Shown here one piece after another: positions 1 to 9,255 of a stretch of DNA of 64,000 bases (position 1 is the first letter of the stretch; every line of letters starts with the position of its first letter). Below the pieces are notes generated by a model that was not told the origin of the DNA, made no database searches, and saw only the letters and a list, made by a program, of their open reading frames with translations. Source of the DNA: Haloglomus halophilum (GTDB taxonomy: Archaea; Halobacteriota; Halobacteria; Halobacteriales; Haloarculaceae). The position numbers and the translations under genes were made by a program. The stretch covers positions 1,178,001 to 1,242,000 of the forward strand of contig NZ_CP101166.1 of assembly GCF_024298885.1 (NCBI RefSeq), written 5' to 3'.

Positions 1-201
1 AGACCCCCCGACAGCTGGCGGATACGGCGCTATGGGTCGGAGTTCGGTAATCAGGGAGGATTTATGTGCTCTCATTACCCACGGCTGGTCACCCGCATGG
101 ACAGCGGACAGTTCGCGAGTATCGACCGATGGGCGGGCGGACGGAAGCCCGAACCGTCGAATCGCATGGGACCGGGCGGAGTGGCAACAGGCCGCATAGA
201 C

Positions 202-210
202 CTATTAAAC
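202..210 (+). promoter_or_regulatory. putative TATA box of the Liv-type ABC operon
   Basis: The AT-rich string CTATTAAAC stands out in GC-rich DNA about 45-50 bases before the first gene of the importer operon. It fits a haloarchaeal TATA element and would give a leader of roughly 20 bases. The rest of positions 1-254 shows no convincing gene; a short open frame from 64 to 258 has atypical codon use and overlaps the start of the real gene. Confidence 0.4.
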
Positions 211-254
211 GGCCGGGCTTGCCCAGCGAAACGGCTTAACGGAAACAGTAAACA

Positions 255-1718
255 ATGACAGACAGCATGGCAGAGGAAACAGGAGATACGGGAGACGGGA
301 GCGGCCGTCGCTCGTTCCTCAAATACGCGGGGGCCGGTGGGGCCGCCGCGTTGGCAGCGGGTTGTAAGACACGAGAGAATCCAGGCGCCAGCGGCGGCTT
401 CGAGAACACCGTCACCGGCAACGGTACCGGCAGCGGGACCGCACCGCCACAGCCCCTCGCTGGCAACAGCATCAACATCGGCTGCCTGGCCCCACAGCCC
501 GAGAGCTTCCCCGTCGGGCAATCGATGTGGAACTCGATGCAGCTGGCGGTCGACGACATCAACAAGAACGGCGTGCCCGGCATCGGCGGCCGCGGGATCC
601 TCGGCGCGAAGCTGAATGCCGTCTCGGGCAACACCGAGGCCTCGCCCGGGACCGGGCTGAACGAGTTCAACCGCCTCGTCCAGGCCGAAGGCTGCAAGAC
701 CACCTTCGGCACCTTCCTCACGCAGGTCACGCTCCAGTGCTTCAACGCGATGAAGGCGACCCAGACGGTCCACATCACGACCGCGGCCGCGGGGCCGAAG
801 CCGGGTCGCATCGTCCACGAGCGCTACGACGAGTTCAAGTGGCACTTCCGCGCGGGCCCCATCAACTCCTTCGACCTCGCACGCGCGGAACTCGAATTCC
901 TCAACCTCTACGCGGACAAACTCGGCTGGAAGACCGCCGCGGTCCTCATCGAGAACATCGCTCCGTTCGACCCCTTCGCGGAACTGCTCGAGCCGAACAT
1001 CGGCGAGTTCTTCGACGACGTGCCGGTGTTCAAGCGCTCCTCCTCGGGGACGACCAACTGGACGCCCCTGTTCGACGAGGTCGAGTCCTCCGGTGCCGAC
1101 GTGAACCTCATCGCACAGGCGCTGACGGGCACCGCGGCGGTCAAGCAGTGGGCCAACCAGAACCGTTCGTTCGAGATGGGCGGCATCAGCCTGCCCGCGC
1201 AGATCTACGAGTTCTGGGAGGAGGTCTCGGGCGCGTGCCAGTACATCTTCACGATGAACGCCGTCACGCCCCAGACCACCAACACGCCGCGCACCCAGGA
1301 CTTCATGAAGCGGTACCGGAAGACGTACGACACCTACCCCGTCTACTCCGGCCCCATCACCTTCGACGCGGTCAAGGCCTACGCCGTCGCGATGGCCCGC
1401 TACGTCCTCGACAACGATCTCGACCGCATCCCCACCAACGAGGAGATGGTCGAGGCCCTCGAGACGTACAAGTTCGACCAGGGGACCATCCTGCCGGAGA
1501 TCAAGTTCACGCCGCCGGAGGCCGACTACGCCCACGAGCCGGCCTGGACCTCGATGAAGGAGACGGGCGTCCCGGTCTGGCAGCAGTGGCAGGTCGACGA
1601 GGAAATCGCCGAGGACTACGGCGTGATGCACTCGTTCGCGCCGGAGCAGAACAAGACCTCCGACTACTCGTATCCGGACTGGATCGACTACCCCAGCGAT
1701 CACCCCGCCAACCAGTGA
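255..1718 (+). CDS. Tat-exported lipoprotein, HAAT-family ABC substrate-binding protein
   Basis: Extracellular binding protein that should deliver an amino acid, urea or similar small molecule to the permeases encoded just downstream. Residues 18-37 form a twin-arginine signal (GRRSFLKYAG) followed by an Ala/Gly stretch and a lipobox ending in AAGC, so it is probably Tat-exported and lipid-anchored at Cys37. The mature part reads like a periplasmic-binding-protein type I (Leu/Ile/Val receptor) fold: 'MQLAVDDINKNGVPGI' near residue 95 and a GPITFDAVKAYAVAMA helix near 370. Length (487 aa) is somewhat above bacterial LivK, as is usual for halophiles. Start chosen at the first ATG; a second in-frame ATG lies four codons on. 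The substrate cannot be told from sequence. Confidence 0.9.
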   Translation: MTDSMAEETGDTGDGSGRRSFLKYAGAGGAAALAAGCKTRENPGASGGFENTVTGNGTGSGTAPPQPLAGNSINIGCLAPQPESFPVGQSMWNSMQLAVDDINKNGVPGIGGRGILGAKLNAVSGNTEASPGTGLNEFNRLVQAEGCKTTFGTFLTQVTLQCFNAMKATQTVHITTAAAGPKPGRIVHERYDEFKWHFRAGPINSFDLARAELEFLNLYADKLGWKTAAVLIENIAPFDPFAELLEPNIGEFFDDVPVFKRSSSGTTNWTPLFDEVESSGADVNLIAQALTGTAAVKQWANQNRSFEMGGISLPAQIYEFWEEVSGACQYIFTMNAVTPQTTNTPRTQDFMKRYRKTYDTYPVYSGPITFDAVKAYAVAMARYVLDNDLDRIPTNEEMVEALETYKFDQGTILPEIKFTPPEADYAHEPAWTSMKETGVPVWQQWQVDEEIAEDYGVMHSFAPEQNKTSDYSYPDWIDYPSDHPANQ

Positions 1719-1798
1719 GAGCGGCGGGATAATCACGCATCACAGGCTCGACACACGAGAGAACCACGACACGAACCAAACAGAATCACACACAACAC

Positions 1799-2680
1799 AT
1801 GGTCAGTCTCGCAAACGTCGTCATCAACGCCATCTCGATCAGTTCCCTCTACGCGATCATCGCGATCGGATTCACACTGATCTTCGGCGTTGGTGGGGTC
1901 CTGAACTTCTCGCACGGCGCGCTAATCACCATCGGGGCGGAAGCCTCGTGGCTCATCTCCGGGGGCAGCTCCCCGCTGGAACTGGGGCTCAACCCTGCTG
2001 TCGGGCTCATCGGTGGCATGATCACCGCCGCACTCGTGAGTGGCGCCCTCTACCTCGGGGTCGTCCGGTTCGTCGAGGACGAACCGGTCACGCTGCTCAT
2101 CCTCACGTTCATCATCGGCTTCTTCATCCAGCACGCCTGTCGGGTGTTCCTGACCGGCACCGGGAACTTCTCCGTCGACCTGATCGTCGGCGGTAGTACG
2201 AACCTAGGCGGCATCGGAGTCCAGAACATCAGCGTGTTCATCTTCGTGCTGTCGATGCTGCTGGTCGTCCTCACGGGCGTGTTCGTCTCCCGGACGAAGA
2301 CCGGGAAGGCGATCCTCGCGGTGTCGATGTCCGACAAGGGCGCGGCGGTCGTGGGTATCGACGCCCGGAAGATCAACCTCGTCACGTGGCTCCTGGCGGG
2401 CGCGTTCGCCGGCATCGCGGGGGTGCTCCTCACGATGAAGAACACCGGCACCTGGACGATGGGTACCCAGCCGCTCATCCTGGCGTTCTCCATCGTCATC
2501 CTGGGTGGCCTCGGTTCCATCAAGGGCTCCGTCGTCGGGGCCTACATCATCGGGTTCACCGAGACCATCACCACCCAGTACATCGACTCCTCACTGCAGG
2601 GGTTCTCCGCGCTCGTCCTGTTGATCGTGTTCCTTCTCGTCAAGCCCGAAGGCCTGTTCGGGCGGGAGGCTGCTGAATAA
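1799..2680 (+). CDS. HAAT ABC transporter permease, LivH type
   Basis: Integral membrane permease of the importer, 293 aa, with about eight hydrophobic segments. The motif GGVLNFSHGALITIGA near residues 27-42 is the LivH N-terminal signature, and the LGGLGSIKGSVVGAYIIG stretch near residue 235 is the conserved cytoplasmic-loop region of this permease family. It follows the binding-protein gene after about 80 bases and its TAA stop shares one base with the ATG of the next permease (TAATG), so the two permeases should be translationally coupled. It pairs with the LivM-type protein to form the channel. Confidence 0.93.
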   Translation: MVSLANVVINAISISSLYAIIAIGFTLIFGVGGVLNFSHGALITIGAEASWLISGGSSPLELGLNPAVGLIGGMITAALVSGALYLGVVRFVEDEPVTLLILTFIIGFFIQHACRVFLTGTGNFSVDLIVGGSTNLGGIGVQNISVFIFVLSMLLVVLTGVFVSRTKTGKAILAVSMSDKGAAVVGIDARKINLVTWLLAGAFAGIAGVLLTMKNTGTWTMGTQPLILAFSIVILGGLGSIKGSVVGAYIIGFTETITTQYIDSSLQGFSALVLLIVFLLVKPEGLFGREAAE

Positions 2681-3927
2681 TGTCCACGGAAAACGAATCC
2701 ATCATCGGCGGTTCGACATCGGCCGAGCGCCGGCAGGCGGTGCTCGAGAAGCTCAACCCTATCGCGATGCCCCTTCGGTTCCAGATCGGGCTGCTGGGGC
2801 TGTTGCTGTTCGTGCTGCTCCCGACACAGCTCTACCCCGACCAGATGGGTGGCCCGACCACCCTCATCTTCCTCGCCATCTTCGGGATGTCGTGGGACGT
2901 CGTCTCGGGGTACACCGGGCAGCTCTCGTTCGGACACGCCTTCTTCATCGCGCTGGGCGGCTACACCACCGCCGTCCTCGACATCCAGCACGGCATCACG
3001 CCAGTCATCGGCATCCCCGTCGGGATGATCGTGGCGGGCATCGGCGGCATCCTGGTCGGACTGCCCGCGCTCCGGCTGCGGGGCCCGTACCTGTCGCTGG
3101 TGACGCTCATCGTCCCCATCATCCTGTCGAAGCTGTTCACGCTGTTCAACAACAGCTTCACGCCGCTGGGTATCCCCATCGCGCCCGAGGGGCTCGGCGG
3201 CCGGAACGGGCCCGGACTCCCGACCCAGCTGTTCGGCATCGACGGCAGTGGGGCCGTGGTCGAGCTGGCCTCGGGCTACTCCGGTATCCAGCAGACCGCG
3301 CTCGCGAACTACTACTTCGCGCTCGCGCTGATGATCGTGGTGCTGGTGGTGTTGATAGGCGTCACCCGGTCGTCGGCGGGGTCGGTGTTCACCGCCATCC
3401 GCGAGGACGAGGATGCCGTCGCGGCCGCGGGCCTGGACGGCGCGAAGTTCAAGCTGTTCGCGTTCGTCCTCTCGGCGCTCGTCGCCGGGCTCGGCGGTGC
3501 CATCTGGGTCCACACGATCAAGACCCCGACGCCGCTGGGCATCCTCGGCCAGGACGATATCCAGCAGAGCATCAACCTCATCATCATCTCCATCCTCGGC
3601 GGGACCGGCACCATCGTCGGCCCCATCGTGGGGGCGGTGGTGTACGCGATGACCGGCATCGTCATCGGGCTGATCGATCCGCTCATCGGCTTCGATCTGG
3701 CCAACCTGCGGCCGCTCCCGCTGCTGGCGGCCGCGATGGCCGTCCTCGTGTTCGCACCCGGTGGCATCCTCCGGGCCAGTATCCGTGGCGGCCGGATGGT
3801 GCTGGCCTCCGCCCGCGGCGAGGAGTACGAGGGCCAGTCGGTCGGCGGCGACGGCGACTCCGCCCTCGGGGAGATCATCGAGAAGTACCGCGCGGAACTG
3901 CGTGAGATCATCGACGAGCGTCGATAA
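2680..3927 (+). CDS. HAAT ABC transporter permease, LivM type
   Basis: Second transmembrane subunit of the importer, 415 aa. The YTGQLSFGHAFFIALGGYT stretch near residues 85-103 is the LivM hallmark, and LGGTGTIVGPIVGAVVYA near 305 is the family's coupling loop. There is an extra cytoplasmic N-terminus of about 30 residues and a charged C-terminal tail rich in Glu and Arg, both common in halophilic homologues. The start ATG overlaps the stop of the LivH gene by one base. The ATPase gene begins two bases after its stop, confirming a single operon. Confidence 0.93.
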   Translation: MSTENESIIGGSTSAERRQAVLEKLNPIAMPLRFQIGLLGLLLFVLLPTQLYPDQMGGPTTLIFLAIFGMSWDVVSGYTGQLSFGHAFFIALGGYTTAVLDIQHGITPVIGIPVGMIVAGIGGILVGLPALRLRGPYLSLVTLIVPIILSKLFTLFNNSFTPLGIPIAPEGLGGRNGPGLPTQLFGIDGSGAVVELASGYSGIQQTALANYYFALALMIVVLVVLIGVTRSSAGSVFTAIREDEDAVAAAGLDGAKFKLFAFVLSALVAGLGGAIWVHTIKTPTPLGILGQDDIQQSINLIIISILGGTGTIVGPIVGAVVYAMTGIVIGLIDPLIGFDLANLRPLPLLAAAMAVLVFAPGGILRASIRGGRMVLASARGEEYEGQSVGGDGDSALGEIIEKYRAELREIIDERR

Positions 3928-3929
3928 CA

Positions 3930-4730
3930 ATGAGCACTGACGGACAACAGAGCGGCGAGCGCGCCACGCCCACGGGGAGCGGTCTCGGCCCCCAGGACGG
4001 CGTCCTCGTCGCCAACGACCTGCGGAAGGAGTTCGGCGGACTGACAGCGGTCGACGACCTGTCGTTCGCCGTCCAGGAACAGGAGATCCTCGGCTTCATC
4101 GGCCCGAACGGCGCCGGGAAGTCGACCACGTTCAACTGCATCACCGGCTTCTACGAGCCGACCGACGGCACCGTCTGGTTCAAGGGCGAGGACGTCACCG
4201 GGCTGGACTCCCACGAGATGGTCCAGGCGGGGATGGCCCGCACCTTCCAGGACTTCGCCCCGCTCTCGGACCGCACGGTGGTCCGGAACGTGGCGCTGTC
4301 GCTGGCGCCGGACAAGCTGTTCACGCTCGCGGGCGTGGGCGGCGAGACGACGCGGCTGGCCGAGGAGATCTGCCGGCGCGTCGGGCTGGGTGACCAGCTC
4401 CAGGAGACGCCCAGCGAACTCCCGCACGCCGGGATGTTGAAGCTGGAGCTGGCCAAGGCCATCGCGACCAACCCCGACCTGATGCTGGTCGACGAGCCGT
4501 TCGCCGGCCTCTCCAGCGGCGAGGTTCAGGAGCTGACGGACGTGCTCCTCAGCCTCCGGGACAACGGAATGACCCTCATCGTGGTCGACCACAACATGCG
4601 TGGCCTGCTCAACCTCATCGACCGCGCGTTCGTCATCCAGTTCGGCGCGAAGATCGCCGAGGGGTCACCCGACGAGATCACGGACGACCCGAAAGTTCAA
4701 GAAGCATACCTCGGTGGTGATGAGATATGA
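3930..4730 (+). CDS. HAAT ABC transporter ATPase, LivG type
   Basis: Cytoplasmic ATPase powering the importer, 266 aa. Walker A is GPNGAGKST (residues 58-66) and Walker B LMLVDEP (184-190). The position of the ABC signature reads PHAGMLKLELA (165-175), a departure from the LSGGQ consensus; LivG proteins are often relaxed here (LPYGQQRRLE), but the loss of the polar residue is notable. The D-loop AGLSSGE and an H-loop region LIVVDHNM follow as expected. The gene lies two bases after livM-type and overlaps livF-type by four bases (ATGA). Confidence 0.92.
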   Translation: MSTDGQQSGERATPTGSGLGPQDGVLVANDLRKEFGGLTAVDDLSFAVQEQEILGFIGPNGAGKSTTFNCITGFYEPTDGTVWFKGEDVTGLDSHEMVQAGMARTFQDFAPLSDRTVVRNVALSLAPDKLFTLAGVGGETTRLAEEICRRVGLGDQLQETPSELPHAGMLKLELAKAIATNPDLMLVDEPFAGLSSGEVQELTDVLLSLRDNGMTLIVVDHNMRGLLNLIDRAFVIQFGAKIAEGSPDEITDDPKVQEAYLGGDEI

Positions 4731-5485
4731 GCAGCCAGTCCCGAGCGGGTGCCGGTGCGGGCGCTGCCGGCGGCGGCAACATGGTCCTCGAGGCCGAGAA
4801 CGTGCAGGTCTCCTACGGGAAGGTCACCGCACTCCGCGGTGTCGACCTGGAACTCGGAGAGGGCGAACTCGTCTCGCTCATCGGCCCGAACGGCGCCGGG
4901 AAGACGACGTTCTGTGACACCGTCAACGGGTTCCTCCCGTTCGGCGGGAGCGTCCGCTTCCGCGGCACCGAGGTCAGCAGTGTCTCGCGCGACGAGCTCG
5001 TCGACCGCGGGATGATCTACTGCACGGAGGAGCGGGACCTCTTCGGCTTCATGGACGTCGAGGACAACCTCCGGCTCGGCGCGTACGCCATCGACGACGA
5101 GAGCTACGTCGAGCAGCAGCTGGAGTTCGTCTACGACCTCTTCCCGCGCCTGGAGGAGCGGACCGACCAGAACGCGCGCTCGATGTCCGGCGGTGAGCAG
5201 CAGATGCTCGCCATCGGCCGCGCGCTGATGGGCGACCCGGACCTGCTCGTCCTCGACGAGCCGACCATCGGCCTCGCGCCGGTCATCCTCGAGGACATCA
5301 GCCAGGCCATCGACCCCATCCAGGAGCAGGGCGTCTCCATCCTGCTGACCGAGCAGAACGTCACGTTCGCGCTCGACCACGCCGACCGGATGTACCTCCT
5401 CGAGAACGGTGAGGTCGTCAAGACCGGCACCCCCGAGGAACTCCGCGGCGACGACTACATCCGCGAGACCTACCTCGGCGGGTAA
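4727..5485 (+). CDS. HAAT ABC transporter ATPase, LivF type
   Basis: Second ATPase of the importer, 252 aa, last gene of the five-gene operon. Walker A GPNGAGKTT (53-61), signature MSGGEQQM (153-160), Walker B LLVLDEPT (173-180), and the LivF-typical sequence EQNVTFALDHADR around 205-217 are all present. Residues 1-18 are a low-complexity Ser/Ala/Gly leader before the conserved fold; an internal ATG at 4781 would remove it, but the ATGA overlap with the upstream gene supports the longer start. Confidence 0.92.
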   Translation: MSSQSRAGAGAGAAGGGNMVLEAENVQVSYGKVTALRGVDLELGEGELVSLIGPNGAGKTTFCDTVNGFLPFGGSVRFRGTEVSSVSRDELVDRGMIYCTEERDLFGFMDVEDNLRLGAYAIDDESYVEQQLEFVYDLFPRLEERTDQNARSMSGGEQQMLAIGRALMGDPDLLVLDEPTIGLAPVILEDISQAIDPIQEQGVSILLTEQNVTFALDHADRMYLLENGEVVKTGTPEELRGDDYIRETYLGG

Positions 5486-5703
5486 CGCGGAACACCCGCT
5501 TTCCACCCGGCTCGGCGCTCGTTCTCGGCGGCAGTATCGCCTGATATCCGAGACTCCGGGATAGTTCCGAGAGCTCCAGACGTATCCGGTGGATTCGACA
5601 GTTTTCCGCCGTTCCGACGGCCACTGCCGGAGGCGGCTTGGCCTCCGGAGCGTACATAGTGCTCCGGAGTATCGCTTACGGCCCCCCCGCCCGACCACGC
5701 GGT

Positions 5704-7062
5704 ATGGCGACCGACCGGGGGCCGGATGCGCTGGCAGCGTTCCGCCAGTTCCTCGCGCTGGAGCGAGACGTGCTGACGCTGTCGCTGGCGATGTTCGCCT
5801 TCAGCCTCGCGTTCCAGATGACCGGCCGGTACGTCCCGGAGTACCTGCGGACGCTTGGCGCCGGTGCAGCCGTCGTCGGCCTGTACGGGAGCGTCGGCAA
5901 TCTCATCGGGGCGCTCTATCCCTACCCCGGTGGGGCGCTCTCGGACCGCATCGGCTCACGGCTGGCCCTCACCCTGTTCGGCGTCGTGGCCACGCTCGGA
6001 TTCGGGCTGTGGGCGCTCGCGCCCGCACTCGAACTCGCGGTGGGCGGACTCGTGATACCGGCGTGGGCGTGGGTGTTCGTCGGGCTGTTCCTCGCGCAGG
6101 CGTGGAAGTCGTTCGGCCTCGGCGCGACCTTCGCGGTCGTCCGGCAGTCGGTCCCGGACGCGGAACTCGCGGCGGGGTTCGCGGCGACCGAGACGTTCCG
6201 CCGGGTGGGCTTCCTCGTCGGGCCGCTCCTCGCGGCCGGCATCCTGGCACTCACCACGGGCTTCGTCGACGGCTTCCAGCGTGTCCTGTGGCTGGCGGTC
6301 GCGTTCGGCGCGGTCGCCACCGTCGCCCAGCATCTGCTGTACGACGCGGGCGAGGACACCGTCGGCGATTCGTTCGCCGGGGTCGGCGCCGTCATCGAGG
6401 ACCTCGGGTCGCTGCCCGAGCCCCTGCGGCCCCTGCTGGTCGCTGACACGCTGGTCCGGTTCGCCAACGGGATGGTGTACGTCTTCTTCGTCATCGTAAT
6501 CACGGACTTCCTGTCGGTCGGCCTGCGGATTCCGGCGCTGTCGCTGGGGGGGTTCTCGCTCGGCCCCATCACACTGACCCCCGCGGCGTTCTTCGGCGTC
6601 CTGCTCGGCGTGGAGATGGTCGTGGCACTGCTCAGTATGGCCCCCGTCGCGCGCCTGGCCGAACACGTCGGCCTCAAGCCCGTCGTCGCGGTCGGGTTCG
6701 CGGTGTACGCCGTCTTCCCCGTGCTGCTCATCGCCGCACCACCCGACCAGCTCGTTCTCGTCGCGCTCTTTGCCTTCTCCGGGCTCCGGTTCGCGGGCCT
6801 CCCCGCGCACAAGGCACTCATCGTCGGCCCCGCCGAGCGCGACGCGGGCGGCCGCGTCACCGGGTCGTACTACCTCGTGCGGAACACGGTCGTCATCCCG
6901 TCGGCACTGCTCGGCGGCATCATCTACGGCCTCGACCGCGTGACCGTCGCCGGGACCGCGCTCGCCGGCCCGACGGTCGCGTTCGGCCTCGCCACCATCG
7001 TCGGCCTCCTCGGAACGGGCTACTTCCTCGTCGCCGGCGAGGAGTTCGCGGCGTACGCGTAA
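5704..7062 (+). CDS. MFS transporter, substrate unknown
   Basis: Polytopic membrane protein of about 452 aa with roughly twelve hydrophobic segments in two halves, the layout of the major facilitator superfamily. A conserved loop 2-3 motif is visible as GGALSDRIGSR near residues 78-88, close to the MFS signature G-x-L-x-D-R-x-G-R. The open frame extends upstream to 5638, but the stretch before the ATG at 5704 has non-coding composition, so that ATG is preferred. No neighbouring gene hints at the substrate. It is probably monocistronic, with the exchanger gene following after 20 bases in the same direction. Confidence 0.82.
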   Translation: MATDRGPDALAAFRQFLALERDVLTLSLAMFAFSLAFQMTGRYVPEYLRTLGAGAAVVGLYGSVGNLIGALYPYPGGALSDRIGSRLALTLFGVVATLGFGLWALAPALELAVGGLVIPAWAWVFVGLFLAQAWKSFGLGATFAVVRQSVPDAELAAGFAATETFRRVGFLVGPLLAAGILALTTGFVDGFQRVLWLAVAFGAVATVAQHLLYDAGEDTVGDSFAGVGAVIEDLGSLPEPLRPLLVADTLVRFANGMVYVFFVIVITDFLSVGLRIPALSLGGFSLGPITLTPAAFFGVLLGVEMVVALLSMAPVARLAEHVGLKPVVAVGFAVYAVFPVLLIAAPPDQLVLVALFAFSGLRFAGLPAHKALIVGPAERDAGGRVTGSYYLVRNTVVIPSALLGGIIYGLDRVTVAGTALAGPTVAFGLATIVGLLGTGYFLVAGEEFAAYA

Positions 7063-7082
7063 CGGAACACCACCACTAAGCG

Positions 7083-8051
7083 GTGCCCACGCCGAGCGGT
7101 GGTGTGGTCGCCACCGGACTGCTCCTCGACGCCGGCGCGGTCGCCGCGGGCATCGTCGCGCTGTGGCTCGGAGCCTCCCGCTTCGTCGCGGGGGCGGGCG
7201 ACCTCGCCGCGCGCGCCGGCATCCCGCCGCTGGTGGTCGGGCTCACCGTCGTCGCCATCGGGACCTCGCTACCGGAGTTCGCCGTCACCATCGGCGCCGC
7301 GCTCGCCGGCCGGACGGACGTCTCCGTCGCCAACGTGGTCGGGTCGAACGTCGTCAACCTGGGCATCGTGCTGGGCGGGAGCGCCGTGTTCACCGCGCTC
7401 CCGACACCCGGTGACATCGTCCGCCGGGACGGGCCGGTGCTCGTCGGGGCGACGCTGCTGGTCGTGGCATTCGTCGTCGACCTCCGGCTCAGCCGCCTCG
7501 AGGGGGCGGTGCTCATGGCGCTCCTGATAGCCTACCTCGCGCTGCTGGCGTACCGGGGCGTGGCCGGTCCGAGCCTCGCAGTCGACGCGGCCATCACCGA
7601 GCGCCGGGCGGCCGTCGATGTTCTTCGGGTGCTGGTCGGCCTCGTCGCGGTCGTGGTGGGGGCCGACCTGCTCGTCGGCGGCGCCGTCGACATCGCGCGC
7701 GCGGCCGGCGTCTCGGACTGGCTCATCGGCGAGACAGTGGTCGCCCTCGGCACCTCCGCACCCGAGATCGTCGCGAGCGCCGCCGCCATCCGTCAGGGCC
7801 GGTTCGAGGTCTCGGCCGGCAACATCTTCGGCTCCTGTGTGGTCAACCTGCTCGGTGTCCTGGGGCTCGCCGCGGCGCTGCGGCCGCTCGCCCTCTCGGC
7901 GGTCGCCGTCGAGGCCTCGCTGGGGCTCTGTGCGGTCACCCTCCTCGCCGTGGGACTGGCGGTGAGCAGGCGGGCCCTGTCGCGAGCCGAGGGCGTGCTG
8001 TTGCTGGCGGTCGGACTGGCCGACTGGGTCATCGTCGCGCTGTTCGGGTGA
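7083..8051 (+). CDS. CaCA-family sodium/calcium exchanger
   Basis: Membrane antiporter of the Ca2+:cation antiporter family, 322 aa with about ten transmembrane segments. Both alpha repeats are evident: VVAIGTSLPEFAVTIGAAL followed by VGSNVVNLG in the N-terminal half, and VVALGTSAPEIVASAAA followed by GSCVVNLLG in the C-terminal half, with the acidic residues (SLPE and SAPE) that coordinate the ion. The start is a GTG at 7083; another GTG lies six codons on. A second, more divergent member of this family is encoded at 33092-34117. Confidence 0.9.
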   Translation: MPTPSGGVVATGLLLDAGAVAAGIVALWLGASRFVAGAGDLAARAGIPPLVVGLTVVAIGTSLPEFAVTIGAALAGRTDVSVANVVGSNVVNLGIVLGGSAVFTALPTPGDIVRRDGPVLVGATLLVVAFVVDLRLSRLEGAVLMALLIAYLALLAYRGVAGPSLAVDAAITERRAAVDVLRVLVGLVAVVVGADLLVGGAVDIARAAGVSDWLIGETVVALGTSAPEIVASAAAIRQGRFEVSAGNIFGSCVVNLLGVLGLAAALRPLALSAVAVEASLGLCAVTLLAVGLAVSRRALSRAEGVLLLAVGLADWVIVALFG

Positions 8052-8093
8052 ACGGGCAAGCTATTAGGCCTCCTTCGCAGAACGTCCGCCCGA

Positions 8094-8927
8094 ATGACGG
8101 AGCTAGTGACGTGGTCCGAGAGCGGGGGTGTCGGCAAGACGACCACGGCCATCAACCTCGGCGCCGCGCTCGGGCGCCGGGGCGACGACGTGCTACTCGT
8201 GGACCTGGACCCCCAGCCCGCGAGCCTCACCGCCGCGGCCGGCCACGCCGAAGCCAAGACCACCGACGGGACGACCATCACTGACGTGTTACTCGACGAC
8301 GGCGACCTGCGCGAACTCGTCATCGAGGACGAGCCGTTCGACCTCGTCCCGGGCCACGAGTCGCTCGCCTCGCTGGAGAGTACGGCGCGCGCGGAGGGCA
8401 TCTCCACCGCGGAGTTCCTGCTGCGCTCCTCGCTCGCACCCGTCGCGGACGAGTACGACCACGTCATCATCGATCCGCCGGCGACGCTGAACCTGCTTGT
8501 CGACAACGCGCTCATCGCGACCGGCAACGTCCTCGTACCGATGGAGATGACGCGCAAGGGCGAACAGTCCATCGGCGGCGTCCTCGATACCGTCGAGGCA
8601 CTCGAATCCCAGCTCCAGCGCGCCCAGCCCGACTTCGCACTCGAGGTCATCGGCGTCCTCCCGAACAAGGTCGAGGGCTCCAGCCTCAACCAGCAGGTCC
8701 GCGAGACGCTCGCGGCCGAGGCCGACGGCGTCCGGGTCCTCCCGGTGACGGTCCCGGACTACAACGTCCTCGCGCAGGCCTGGGACGAGGGGCTCGACAT
8801 CTTCCGCTACGCGGACGCGCACGGCCTCCGCGCGTACCAGGAGTCGCTCCTCGAGGCGTACGAGGACCTCGCGGAGATCGTCGCGGCGCACGGCACGGAC
8901 GAACGACAGGCAGTGGTGAACGACTGA
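8094..8927 (+). CDS. ParA-family ATPase (SIMIBI), haloarchaeal type
   Basis: Cytoplasmic MinD/ParA-like ATPase, 277 aa. The P-loop reads ESGGVGKTTTAINLG (residues 9-23); the switch I region VDLDPQPAS and switch II region IIDPPATLN follow at the expected spacing. The deviant Walker A of the family is KGGxGK[T/S]; here the first Lys is replaced by Ser, while the P-loop Lys15 is kept. This gene and the small acidic gene one base downstream (stop TGA, then ATG after one base) look like a two-gene unit. The role could be DNA or complex positioning; no parS-like repeat or ParB gene is visible beside it. Confidence 0.85.
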   Translation: MTELVTWSESGGVGKTTTAINLGAALGRRGDDVLLVDLDPQPASLTAAAGHAEAKTTDGTTITDVLLDDGDLRELVIEDEPFDLVPGHESLASLESTARAEGISTAEFLLRSSLAPVADEYDHVIIDPPATLNLLVDNALIATGNVLVPMEMTRKGEQSIGGVLDTVEALESQLQRAQPDFALEVIGVLPNKVEGSSLNQQVRETLAAEADGVRVLPVTVPDYNVLAQAWDEGLDIFRYADAHGLRAYQESLLEAYEDLAEIVAAHGTDERQAVVND

Positions 8928-8928
8928 C

Positions 8929-9255
8929 ATGTCCAAGGAAGACCGCTACGCACATCTCGGCGACGGTATCGAGGAGACGAACGACGGCGAGGAGGCCGAC
9001 GAGCCGACCGACGGCGTCCGGGTGACCATCCAGGACGGCGACGAGGAGACCGTCCTGACGGTCGACCCAGACGTCGCGTCGGCCGACGACGTTCGCGAGG
9101 CCGTCGAGAACGCCTCCAGCAGTCGGCGGGCCAGCGTCACGACCAGCGACCCCGGCCGCCTCGCACTCGAACTCGGCACGCTCGGACCCCGGCTCGCGCT
9201 GAAGGGCGTCGAGTCGCTGTTCCAGGTCGACAGAACCGACACGGACGAGAGATAA
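8929..9255 (+). CDS. small acidic partner protein of the ParA-like ATPase
   Basis: 108-aa soluble, acidic protein of unknown function. It begins one base after the ParA-like stop codon, so the two are almost certainly co-transcribed. An N-terminal Asp/Glu-rich half (VRVTIQDGDEETVLTVDPD) is followed by a region with predicted helix (DDVREAVENASSS) and a C-terminal segment LALELGTLGPRLALKGVESL. There is no DNA-binding motif I can name. By position it is a candidate adaptor or cargo protein for the ATPase; this is inference from gene order only. Confidence 0.7.
   Translation: MSKEDRYAHLGDGIEETNDGEEADEPTDGVRVTIQDGDEETVLTVDPDVASADDVREAVENASSSRRASVTTSDPGRLALELGTLGPRLALKGVESLFQVDRTDTDER

Noticed and set aside
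75..1736. Long Arg/Gly/Asp-rich frame opposite the binding-protein gene (and similar long frames opposite most genes)
   Set aside because: In GC-rich haloarchaeal DNA the opposite strand of a real gene often stays open. These frames show shadow composition (runs of R, G, V, D) and no domains.
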